The position numbers were made by a program, and so were the translations under genes. From the NCBI RefSeq assembly GCF_004343725.1, contig NZ_PTQW01000010.1, forward strand, positions 62,001 to 126,000: a stretch of DNA of 64,000 nt, read 5' to 3'. The notes beneath the pieces were generated by a model. The model did no database searches. It worked only from the letters and a program-made list of their open reading frames with translations, and was not told where the DNA came from. The stretch comes from Treponema sp. J25 (lineage in GTDB: Bacteria; Spirochaetota; Spirochaetia; Treponematales; Breznakiellaceae). Of the stretch, positions 9,801 through 16,800 are shown in pieces (the first letter of the stretch is position 1; each line of letters starts with the position of its first letter).

Positions 9801-10188
9801 GCGAGCCCCCGGGGAGGGAAAAAACGATAGGAACGGAAGTGCCCAGGATATTCTTGAATCGGTCCTCTGGGTTCTTTACCGGGAAATAGATTTTGAGGGG
9901 GGAAAAACCGTTATTGAGGTTACTGCCGCGGCAGGGCCCGGAACTACTCTCGAACTTTATCTTGATAGTCTGGAAGGGCCTCCCCATGCAGTCCTTCCCC
10001 TTCCGACGACTACAGATATCTGTGCGATCCCCGATGCCCCCCAGCGGCCTGATCTTGTGTGGGCTACCCTGGCTTTCCCTATTGCACCGATTGAAGGTAT
10101 CCACGACCTGTACCTGGTATTTCGGGGGAATCTGGCCCTTCATCGGTTTAGGTTTGGCCCTACAGCTTCGGCGTCGGTTGCAACATAA
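6853..10188 (+). CDS. Large family GH3 beta-glycosidase with internal insert and C-terminal extension
   Basis: A cytoplasmic-looking GH3 enzyme of about 1111 residues, far longer than the usual 700-850. The N-terminal barrel covers about residues 1-320, with SLWFPTIDMERHPRWGRTEE, CAPKHFFANN and nucleophile candidate Asp in GHVVTDGADV. The second lobe begins at IALIGPLIDH but is interrupted for about 250 residues (part reading EDWGWGANTLYSPERQRYLE) before resuming at ETVILCLGNNPV. A fibronectin III-like domain (ADEVVQFYVAF, PLRSLKGFERL) follows, then about 190 residues I cannot assign. No signal peptide is seen. I chose the ATG at 6853 because GAGG (6843-6846) sits 6 bases before it; the in-frame ATG at 6841 has no ribosome site. 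Likely substrate is beta-glucosides or xylosides (family knowledge, not proven). Confidence 0.88.
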   Translation: METYPFRDPTLPLEERLADLMKRLTIEEKLALLPTQQAAIERLGIPEYHIGAEGAHGFVDREGVSTTFPQTIGLACSWDRRLFREIGKVIGEEARAYFKKSGKGGLSLWFPTIDMERHPRWGRTEEGYGEDPYLTGELAAEIIRGAQGEDPFYLQVSCAPKHFFANNNEKNRGSCSCSVDPRNMYEYYLPAFEKAFLKGDAYSLMTAYNEVNGIPMMIHPLVRDLVKNTWGLEGKGHVVTDGADVRCTVLLHHYFETHAQTIAAALKNGVDTMTDDPALVIPAAREALQQGLMSEAELDRAVAASLRVRFRFGHFDPPGICPYDQPVEEGPESPRKRALARRAVQESVVLLKNGVPVEGPQRPLLPLDLSSPIPSGKGAKIALIGPLIDHVYSDWYSGNPPYRVSVMDALRPLVEDQWGKEGFICERALDEVCFTTMDGRPLVIDGDGNLRIGKVPPETPAAVFVREDWGWGANTLYSPERQRYLETKESFDVSRQPAEGEDLWGEGKGYGDSPLKVTASTTLNWFITTLYNLVPAHIASRRERSGIAELTKDGPFQHEAMQEPKDGGTEQQRARKFAFSEWRKTDTIVGSPFIEKNCALYREGPAFLRTWNSKTLRIDKEGNFHLERFCTEPTPLMMHLLRDGIEKAVEAAKGAETVILCLGNNPVINGKEEVDRPSLRLPPYQSALLKAVLAANPRTVVVLMASYPFMLDEEERAAPAIVYLAHGLQELGNGLVDVLVGRVSPAGRLPLTWYEREEGLPDIMEYDIIRSGLTYQYTRRPVLFPFGHGLSYSRFTYKDLRCSSPRLAPGAEVSIRCTVVNEGPLPADEVVQFYVAFYGSKAPRPLRSLKGFERLHLRVGEARPVEFRLRAEDLAIWDVRQGRFWVEPGRASIMIGASSEDIRLSTEIEILGESLPPRCADSIEAWSYDSYQWCYLHEKRGEPIPAVFGTTKRQEKLHGGAAYGVVNGEHPQKSKTPFQGQGLRAPGEGKNDRNGSAQDILESVLWVLYREIDFEGGKTVIEVTAAAGPGTTLELYLDSLEGPPHAVLPLPTTTDICAIPDAPQRPDLVWATLAFPIAPIEGIHDLYLVFRGNLALHRFRFGPTASASVAT

Positions 10189-10482
10189 GCGGGAAGACCT
10201 ATTTTCTGTGCTCTTTGGGGTAGGAGTTTTCAGGAAGTGGTTCGTAATCCGAAAGGAGGGATCCCTAATTTCTCAAGGAAAAAACTTAAAAAAATGCGGT
10301 GGCCCCTTTTTCCCTCTCTTTTTACAATAAATGGTCACAGGGTAATCCGGGGCACGAAGGAAGAAGAATGTCCTGCCTTCCAGGTAGAGGTAGATTTTGT
10401 GGATGAAAAGAACCCTTCCTGCCCCGAATCCTCGACGTTTCTTAACCTTTACCAGAGAAGCACAAAGGAGGAGGTGTTTGCT
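10189..10482 (+). other. Leader region between the GH3 and GH74 genes
   Basis: About 294 bp with no gene I can support. The GH74 reading frame stays open upstream to 10237, but that stretch has no ribosome site or signal peptide and is treated as leader. A possible -10 (TACAAT, 10323-10328) is present without a convincing -35. GH74 may therefore have its own promoter as well as read-through from GH3. Confidence 0.4.
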
Positions 10483-13400
10483 ATGAAAAAAAAATTTTCC
10501 CTAATAGAAAGGGCTGTCCTTTGTATAGGCATCATAGGGGTTCTTGTAGGTTGCGCTTCGAGTGGAAGTCCCGCCGGTGGATCAAGTTCGGCGGCGGGCC
10601 CAAAAATCTGGAAGAATGTTTCCATCGTGGGTGGCGGTTTTGTCACCGGTATTATCTACAACACTAAACAGAAGGGCCTTGTCTATGCCCGTACCGATAT
10701 TGGGGGAGCTTACCGCTGGGATACCCAAAAAGAAGAGTGGATCCCCCTCACAGACTTTGCGGGAGTGGAAGACTGGGGGCGTCTTGGTATCGCCAGTCTT
10801 GCCACGGACCCGGTGGAACCCAATCGGCTTATTTTAGCCACAGGCATGTATACCAATGAGTGGGACCCCACCAATGGGGAAATGTTGATTTCGGAAGATT
10901 ACGGGAATACCTTTAAGCGGGTTCCCCTCCCGTTTAAGCTGGGGGCCAATATGCCAGGCCGGGGCATTGGGGAACGGCTTGCCATCGATCCAAACAACAA
11001 CAAAATTGTGTACTTTGGTTCATTCGGTAATGGCTTATGGCGGAGTTCCGATTATGGGTACACCTGGGAAGAGGTTACCTCCTTCCCTACCAGAGGAAAT
11101 GTGTACGATAAGGACTTTGAGACCTACTGTGGCGGCTTCCGGCATTTTCATGGGATTGGCTGGGTAGTGTTTGACCCCGCATCAGGAAAACCCGGCGAAG
11201 GGTCAAAACACATCTATGTGGGAGTGATGGATACGGGTGCTACCATTTACGAATCTACCGATGGAGGAGTCAGCTGGCATCCCCTTGCGGGCCAGCCCTA
11301 TGCGGAGGCCTACAAGCCGGGCGAAGCTCACGGTCATCTTTCTGAAAATTGTCCTTGCTACAAATACTATCCCATCAAGTGTACCTATTCTCCTGAGGGT
11401 GCCATGATTATCTCCTACAACGCCGGATTTGGCCCCTTTAGCTCGAGTTATCAGGGGGGGGCCATCTGGAAATATACCTTTGCCACTAAAACCTGGACCG
11501 ATATATCCCTGCCTAAGCATGATCACGACCCGAATCGCCGGACCGACGATCGGGGTGTGGGAAGCGTCGCCGTGGATTGGCAAAATCCCCAGGTGCTGGT
11601 GGCCTCTACTCTGAACGAATGGTGGCCCGATGAAGTATTGTATCGGAGTACCGATGGAGGAAAAACCTGGAACCCCATCTGGAGGATGACAACCTATCCG
11701 AACCGGGAAAACTACTATGAGCTCGACTACCGCCTGAGCCCCTGGATCGATTGGGGTACAGAGAAGGCCCTCCCCGAACAAAACCCCAAACTCGGTTGGA
11801 TGATCGTCGATATCGAAATCGATCCCTTTGACTCGAACAAGTTGCTCTATGTAACTGGGGCTACCATCTGGGGAAGTAAAAACCTTACCGATTGGGACAA
11901 GGGGAAAAAGGTAAAGATAGAAATCATGGCGAAGGGCATCGAAGAAACGGCGGTCCTTGACCTGATAAGTCCCCCAGAAGGGCCTCACCTGGTAAGTGGT
12001 ATGGGCGATATTGGAGGGTTTGTACACTGGGACCTGGCTAAAGCCCCCAACATGATTGTGGATCCCTACATTAGCGCCGTGAACAGCCTAGATTATGCGG
12101 GGCAAAAACCCTGGTTTATGGTGCGCATGGGGGACGGAAAGATGGGAATTAGTGATGATTACGGTCTAACGTGGAAACCGGCCCACAATTATATCGAAGG
12201 GGCCGATACGGGCTGGACTGGTTCTGTGGCGGTAGCCGCCGATGCATCGGTAATTCTCTGGGCCCCCGGTGGTAAGGATGTGCCGGTCTCATGGTCCGCC
12301 GATCGGGGGAAGACGTGGGTCCCCGCAAAGGGTATCCCTTCTAATGCCCGCCTTGCAGCTGATCGGGTGAATCCTGCCCGTTTCTATGCCTATCATGAGG
12401 GGGTTTTTTATGCCAGTACTGATGGGGCAAAGAGTTTTTCCGTGGTAAATACCCAGGTGTTTGCCGCAGGAAAGCGGGATGCGGCGGGGAAACTTCCCAA
12501 AAACGAAAAAGGGGAAGAACTCATGTCGGCTTCGGATTTTACTGCCGTTCTTGGACTGGAAGGACACCTGTGGTTTGCCGCAGGAAACCTGGGTCTTTTC
12601 CATAGTGTTGATGGAGGTAAAAATTGGGAAAGAATTCCCAATGTGGAAGCTGCTTCGGTAGTAGGTCTGGGTAAAGCAGCCCCCCGGGCTTCCTATCAGG
12701 CCCTGTACATTAATGGAAAAATAAAGGGAAAGTGGGGAATATACCAGTCGGACGATAAGGGAAAGAACTGGACTCGAATTAACGATGATCAGCATCAGTT
12801 CGGAGTTGCTAACACGGCGATTACCGGGGACCCCCGAATTTATGGGCGGGTATATCTGGCCACCAATGGGCGAGGAATTGTGTATACCGAGGGGGCTTCT
12901 ACAACCACGGGGGCCGAAACCCTGGCATGGGCGCAGGCAAAGATAGCCGAACGAACAAAGGCAGGGGGTGGTCCTGTTGAAGAACGGCCCGCCACCGATA
13001 ATGATTGTAATAGCCTCGCAGAAACCCTGGGACCCGTTAAACTGGTTATTGATCGGGACGTATCGATCCCCAGTGAACCCCCTTTAACGGGGGCCACCGC
13101 CACTGTAGTAGAGTTCGATGGACAAAAGGCCCTTAAGGTGACGGCTAACTCTAAAGGGGAAGTTCGCTTTGCCTATGTGCTTGAAAAACCCATCACCCTG
13201 GAAAACCTGGTGTATCTATCCTGGAAGATTGGCGGTTTTTACGGGGGAGAGGGAAACTATAACTGTGCCCTTATCTATAATGAAGGGGATGCTAAGGGGC
13301 GGCTTGTTTCATTCTATCTGGGTAAGATAGATAAAAATAAGTTGGTGGCGGTAAAGAACAACATCCGGGCCCATGAACAGTGGACTAAGAATTTTAAGAA

Positions 13401-13491
13401 AACCCGGGAGTTGTACGCCATTCAGTTCTGGACCGATAACCCCGCCAAGGTGCTCTATATCACTGACCTTTCGTTAAAGCCTGCTGAGTAA
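10483..13491 (+). CDS. GH74 xyloglucanase-like surface lipoprotein
   Basis: A 1002-residue exported enzyme. The start at 10483 is set by AAAGGAGG just upstream and by a lipoprotein signal (hydrophobic segment then LVGC), so it is probably anchored on the outer surface. The GH74 double seven-blade propeller is shown by YARTDIGGAYRWD near the N-terminus, which carries the family general base Asp, MGDIGGFVHWD in the middle, which carries the acid Asp, and about nine Asp-box repeats (for example STDGGVSWHP, SVDGGKNWERI, SDDKGKNWTRI). The last 140 residues form a separate beta-rich module, perhaps carbohydrate binding. GH74 enzymes cleave xyloglucan or related beta-1,4-glucans. With GH3 upstream it forms a degrade-and-import locus. 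A strong terminator follows. Confidence 0.92.
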   Translation: MKKKFSLIERAVLCIGIIGVLVGCASSGSPAGGSSSAAGPKIWKNVSIVGGGFVTGIIYNTKQKGLVYARTDIGGAYRWDTQKEEWIPLTDFAGVEDWGRLGIASLATDPVEPNRLILATGMYTNEWDPTNGEMLISEDYGNTFKRVPLPFKLGANMPGRGIGERLAIDPNNNKIVYFGSFGNGLWRSSDYGYTWEEVTSFPTRGNVYDKDFETYCGGFRHFHGIGWVVFDPASGKPGEGSKHIYVGVMDTGATIYESTDGGVSWHPLAGQPYAEAYKPGEAHGHLSENCPCYKYYPIKCTYSPEGAMIISYNAGFGPFSSSYQGGAIWKYTFATKTWTDISLPKHDHDPNRRTDDRGVGSVAVDWQNPQVLVASTLNEWWPDEVLYRSTDGGKTWNPIWRMTTYPNRENYYELDYRLSPWIDWGTEKALPEQNPKLGWMIVDIEIDPFDSNKLLYVTGATIWGSKNLTDWDKGKKVKIEIMAKGIEETAVLDLISPPEGPHLVSGMGDIGGFVHWDLAKAPNMIVDPYISAVNSLDYAGQKPWFMVRMGDGKMGISDDYGLTWKPAHNYIEGADTGWTGSVAVAADASVILWAPGGKDVPVSWSADRGKTWVPAKGIPSNARLAADRVNPARFYAYHEGVFYASTDGAKSFSVVNTQVFAAGKRDAAGKLPKNEKGEELMSASDFTAVLGLEGHLWFAAGNLGLFHSVDGGKNWERIPNVEAASVVGLGKAAPRASYQALYINGKIKGKWGIYQSDDKGKNWTRINDDQHQFGVANTAITGDPRIYGRVYLATNGRGIVYTEGASTTTGAETLAWAQAKIAERTKAGGGPVEERPATDNDCNSLAETLGPVKLVIDRDVSIPSEPPLTGATATVVEFDGQKALKVTANSKGEVRFAYVLEKPITLENLVYLSWKIGGFYGGEGNYNCALIYNEGDAKGRLVSFYLGKIDKNKLVAVKNNIRAHEQWTKNFKKTRELYAIQFWTDNPAKVLYITDLSLKPAE

Positions 13492-13510
13492 ATTAAGCAA
13501 TTACCCCAGC

Positions 13511-13546
13511 GCCCCTTTCTCAAAAGAGAAAGGGGCCTTTTATTTT
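13511..13546 (+). terminator. Rho-independent terminator after GH74
   Basis: A perfect 11-bp stem GCCCCTTTCTC/GAGAAAGGGGC with an AAAA loop (13511-13536) is followed by a T-rich run to 13546. It ends the GH74 transcript 20 bp after the stop codon. Confidence 0.9.
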
Positions 13547-13570
13547 GTTCGAGGGATTTTCTGGGAAGCC

Positions 13571-13724
13571 GATCCATCCCTGCCTCTGGAAGAACGTCTT
13601 GCGGATCTTATGAAATGGCTCACGATAGAAGAAAAACTTGCCCTTCTTCCTACCCAGCAGGTCGCCATCGAACTCCTGGGCATCCCGGAGTATCACATCG
13701 GAGCGGAAGAGACCCATGGTTTTG
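13571..13724 (+). pseudogene. Fragment duplicating the 5' end of the GH3 gene
   Basis: These 154 bases align without gaps to 6874-7027, the segment encoding GH3 residues about 8-58. I count 13 mismatches, about 92 percent identity. The reading frame is still open (LEERLADLMKWLTIEEKLAL, then AEETHGF), but there is no start codon or ribosome site, and similarity stops abruptly, 6 bp before the end of the convergent gene at 13731. Several differences change amino acids, for example R to W and RL to LL. It looks like a relic of a tandem duplication or recombination of the locus rather than a gene. Confidence 0.88.
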
Positions 13725-13730
13725 GGGGTA

Positions 13731-14804
13731 CTACCACGAGACCATCACTTTCAGGATAGGCCCGTAATGGTACAGGTACACCGAGGGGGAAGCGTCTACG
13801 TAGGCGCTGCTATCCACGGGGCCCCGGGGGGTGATGCAGGTGACGGTTTGCCCTCCAATCTGGAAGCCCAGACCGAGCCCCGCCCGGATCGGTCCGAGAT
13901 TCCCTACCCATTGGCCTCCCACAATAAGGTTGTAATCCACCAGCATGGCGATCTGGGTGGCGCTCCAGAGCTGAGCTCCCCCATTGGCGGTCGAGACCCA
14001 GGTAGCGGCCTCATCGCTGATATACGAAAGCCCAAGCCCAAAGCGATCCTGGGTGGCAAGCCAGATAGCAAAACCCTCAAATCCCGCGAGGATACCCCGT
14101 TTAAAGAATACCTGCTGAAGGGTATCAAGCCCGAGGAGCAACGAATAGATATGGAAATCCATGTCGGGTTGATAGGTGGCACTCTGGGGGGCCCACCAGA
14201 CCGAGTCCAGGGTTTCGTTATAGGTGAGGATGTTTAACTGGACCGGAAGCCGGTAGCTGGAATAGCCAAGGCCAAGATAATCGATTCCCTTATCAAAATA
14301 GTATAAGAGGTCCACATTGATAAGGGGATTATCAAAGGCATACTCGGGGGGCATCCCACTGACGGGATTCCCCGTCCAGACGGCGGTCCCCTTAAGGCGG
14401 GACTGCTGGTAGCGGAGGGTAAAGCCCTTAAAGCCAATGTATCCCATGAAGCGGTAGAGCTTTCCCACAAAGTTGCTGTCCACATCAATATTGATACCTA
14501 GACGGAGTCCCAGTTTCTTGATAAAGAGGTCCCCCTCGTAGGTGGTGGTGGCGGTGGTATCCATGCGGACATACATCTGGCTTGTCCGGGGCGTGGTGTA
14601 CCCAAAAAACTCGTCCATCAGGGCATCCCAGTCTCCGGACCCCCAGGTATCCCAGGGAACGATGGAAAAACTACCGCTTGCGGAAAGAGCTTCCTGCACA
14701 TTCCCCAGCGTAGGCAGGGCCCACTGACTCCACAGAAGTTCCGGGGAGCCCAGCCCCAGAAATGCCACGAACAACCCTATGGATAGAGGAAGGGATGCTT
14801 TCAT
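13731..14804 (-). CDS. Exported protein, predicted outer-membrane beta-barrel, unknown function
   Basis: A 357-residue protein with an N-terminal signal peptide (MKASLPLSIGLFVAFLGLG, probable cleavage near LLWSQW). After that the sequence is rich in alternating polar and aromatic residues, many Gly and Tyr, and short strands such as KLGLRLGINIDV, GFKGFTLRYQQS and GLGYSSYRLPV. This and the aromatic C-terminal residue (KVMVSW) suggest an outer-membrane barrel. I do not recognise the family. It stands alone on the minus strand, facing the GH74 terminator and GH3 relic. The start has TCCTCC on the plus strand, that is GGAGGA, just upstream of the ATG. Its link to the polysaccharide locus is only by position. 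Confidence 0.65.
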   Translation of the reverse strand: MKASLPLSIGLFVAFLGLGSPELLWSQWALPTLGNVQEALSASGSFSIVPWDTWGSGDWDALMDEFFGYTTPRTSQMYVRMDTTATTTYEGDLFIKKLGLRLGINIDVDSNFVGKLYRFMGYIGFKGFTLRYQQSRLKGTAVWTGNPVSGMPPEYAFDNPLINVDLLYYFDKGIDYLGLGYSSYRLPVQLNILTYNETLDSVWWAPQSATYQPDMDFHIYSLLLGLDTLQQVFFKRGILAGFEGFAIWLATQDRFGLGLSYISDEAATWVSTANGGAQLWSATQIAMLVDYNLIVGGQWVGNLGPIRAGLGLGFQIGGQTVTCITPRGPVDSSAYVDASPSVYLYHYGPILKVMVSW

Positions 14805-15084
14805 TAGTGGTTCCTCCCTCTTTCAGTATACATCACTTTTAACGATTTTGTTTAAAACCATAAAATCTTTGTAAATTACGGGGGAATGCTAGGCCCCGGG
14901 GGTTTTGTGTGCTATTATCAAAAAAAGAAGGGTAAGAAGAAACAGGAAGATGCGACGGGCATGACAGGAGTGCCCGGGGAAAAGGCTTCTACTCTGTTCC
15001 TGAAGGGGCCCTTCGAAAAGTTATATAGAAGTAAGTAGACTGGTAGATGATGCAAAGGGTGGTGGTGGCATCAAAGGACGTGGT
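14805..15084. promoter_or_regulatory. Divergent intergenic region with small hairpins
   Basis: The 280 bp between two divergent exported-protein genes hold no open gene I can support. There is an AT-rich part near 14830-14880 and two small palindromes: CGGGCA/TGCCCG (14956-14961 with 14971-14976) and the self-complementary GAAGGGGCCCTTC near 15002-15014. A small RNA or leader structure is possible, but I see nothing matching a known family. Confidence 0.3.
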
Positions 15085-15783
15085 GTGGATAGAAGAATTG
15101 CGATAAGAGACGCCCTTCCGTTGCGAAGGGGCCTATTTTTTTTTGTGGCCCTCCTTTTAGGTGTGGCCTTTGGGGATGTGACCCTTCAGGCCCAGGAAAC
15201 GGCAAAGGAAGGGAGCCCTTCCCCTGTACTTGAAACGGTGGCCTACGCCCTCCAGGGAGGCGGTGGGGTGTGGGCCTCCTGGCAAGAGGACTACGGGGTG
15301 CTTCCCCAGGCCCATTCCCAGTTCATGCTGGAGGTAAGTCGGGGAGAGCCCTGGCGAATAGCCCTGAGTATGGGCTTCCTCTTTGCCCAGCCTTCGGCGG
15401 TCTCCCCTTTCTGGTACCGTTACCGGGGGTTCTGGGCTACCCAGTTTGGCCTTGGCTACTCCTACAAAGGGAAAATTTTAGGAGAGTGGCCCCTTGCCCT
15501 CGGGGTGCGGGGAAGCCTTGCCCTGGCCCAGTATACCTATTCGGATTCCTACTTTTTCTTTCCCCTGGTGGAGGTACAAACGGAATTTCTTACCCTGCCC
15601 TTACATCTCCGATGGGAAGCGACCCTTTCGGGGACGCTGTCCTATCTCTTGCGGCGGGACATATACAATGTGGGAGGGGCCCTCATGGTAACCCTCCGCT
15701 GGTATCCCTGGAAAAAGGAACAGCCTTCCCTGATGGTGTCTTCCCCTGTTTCTTCTACCCAGGAGAGAGGGGCCTATGAATAA
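15085..15783 (+). CDS. Exported protein, predicted small outer-membrane barrel
   Basis: A 232-residue protein starting at GTG 15085, with AAAGGA 6 bases upstream. The N-terminus has a signal peptide (RRGLFFFVALLLGVAFGDVT, then LQAQET). The mature part alternates Tyr, Gly, Leu and Ser in strand-like patterns (GFWATQFGLGYSYKGKI, GVRGSLALAQYTYS, YNVGGALMVTLRWYPW). This resembles a spirochaete outer-membrane barrel, but no named family is recognised. It overlaps the next gene by 8 bp (ATGAATAA), so it is translated together with the caspase-like lipoprotein. This tight coupling is the best clue to its job. Confidence 0.6.
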   Translation: MDRRIAIRDALPLRRGLFFFVALLLGVAFGDVTLQAQETAKEGSPSPVLETVAYALQGGGGVWASWQEDYGVLPQAHSQFMLEVSRGEPWRIALSMGFLFAQPSAVSPFWYRYRGFWATQFGLGYSYKGKILGEWPLALGVRGSLALAQYTYSDSYFFFPLVEVQTEFLTLPLHLRWEATLSGTLSYLLRRDIYNVGGALMVTLRWYPWKKEQPSLMVSSPVSSTQERGAYE

Positions 15784-16750
15784 CAGAATACTGGTAGACT
15801 GTTTCTCCTGGGGGAGACTGCTTTTCATAGTACGAATTATTATGGTTCTGGGTGGGGGCCTTACCCTTGGAGGATGTACTATCCCCGAGGCATCCCAGCG
15901 GGTGGCCCTGGTGTACGGCGTGGCCGATTATCCGCCACTTAATGATGCTAATCCTGATGATAACGACCTCAGCGCCCCTACCAACGACGCGGCCAATATG
16001 GCGGCCCTCTTTACCCGCCAGGGGTACACGGTTACCCAGCGAACCGATTCGAACGTAACAAAGGCCGCTATCCTCTCGGATATTAAGAATTTGCAGGGTT
16101 TTTCGGGGCTTGTGGTCTTGTATTTTTCGGGCCACGGTACGGCGACTAGTGAAGGCAAAGCGGCCATCGTGCCCTACGATGCCCTGCAGGTAAGTGGTCA
16201 ATCCGTTACGTTGCAAGAACAAAACCTGATTACCGCCGCGGACCTCAAGGCTGCCTTTGACGGGGCGGGCATTACCCATCGGGTGCTCATCCTGGATAGC
16301 TGTTATTCTGGTGGCTTCGTGGACGCCGGGGCCACCACCGACGGGATACCCCCCGTGTACGGCTACCTGGATGACGGCACCAGCCGTTATGGCTTCTTCC
16401 TCGGGGCCCTGGGCGATGCCATTACCGCCTATGTTTCCTATGAAAGCTCGGACTCCACGGTGGTTCTTGCTGCGGCGGGCATGGGCGAGTATAGCTGGGA
16501 ATCAGAAACCTCTGGAGGAAGCCCTACGGGGGTCTTTACGTATTATCTTCTTCGAGGGGCCTCCTATGGGGATGCCGATGGGGATAGCTACCTTACTACC
16601 ACGGAACTCTATGCATATACGGCCTCCCGTATTGCGGCCGACTGGAATGCCTATTACCAGTCCTATCCTGCCGATAGTACCCAGTATGCGGATTTCCATC
16701 CCCATGTAAGCGGGAACGCCCGGGAGTATCTCCTCTTTAAAAAGGAGTAG
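15776..16750 (+). CDS. Caspase-like (peptidase C14) lipoprotein
   Basis: A 324-residue predicted lipoprotein. A hydrophobic N-terminal segment ends in LGGC, a good lipobox. The mature part is a caspase/metacaspase-type p20 domain: strand VALVYGVADY, an Asp/Asn-rich loop with NDAANMAALF, then LYFSGHGT with catalytic His120, and ILDSCYSGGF with catalytic Cys176. Both dyad residues are present. The C-terminal third contains TYYLLRGASYGDADGDSYLT, typical of bacterial C14 proteins. It should lie on the periplasmic or outer face of a membrane. It overlaps the preceding barrel gene by 8 bp and ends 50 bp before sbcD, to which it need not be related. Substrate and role are unknown. Confidence 0.85.
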   Translation: MNNRILVDCFSWGRLLFIVRIIMVLGGGLTLGGCTIPEASQRVALVYGVADYPPLNDANPDDNDLSAPTNDAANMAALFTRQGYTVTQRTDSNVTKAAILSDIKNLQGFSGLVVLYFSGHGTATSEGKAAIVPYDALQVSGQSVTLQEQNLITAADLKAAFDGAGITHRVLILDSCYSGGFVDAGATTDGIPPVYGYLDDGTSRYGFFLGALGDAITAYVSYESSDSTVVLAAAGMGEYSWESETSGGSPTGVFTYYLLRGASYGDADGDSYLTTTELYAYTASRIAADWNAYYQSYPADSTQYADFHPHVSGNAREYLLFKKE

Positions 16751-16800
16751 GGGCCTCGCTCCCCTTGACCGGCCGCTCCCGGGCCCTTTACAGTAGGGCC

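Noticed and set aside
9415-10143. 242-residue minus-strand open frame inside the GH3 gene
   Set aside because: Antisense shadow of a well-supported coding frame; no ribosome site, signal or family pattern.
11203-12027. 274-residue minus-strand open frame inside GH74
   Set aside because: Lies opposite conserved Asp-box coding sequence; composition not protein-like.
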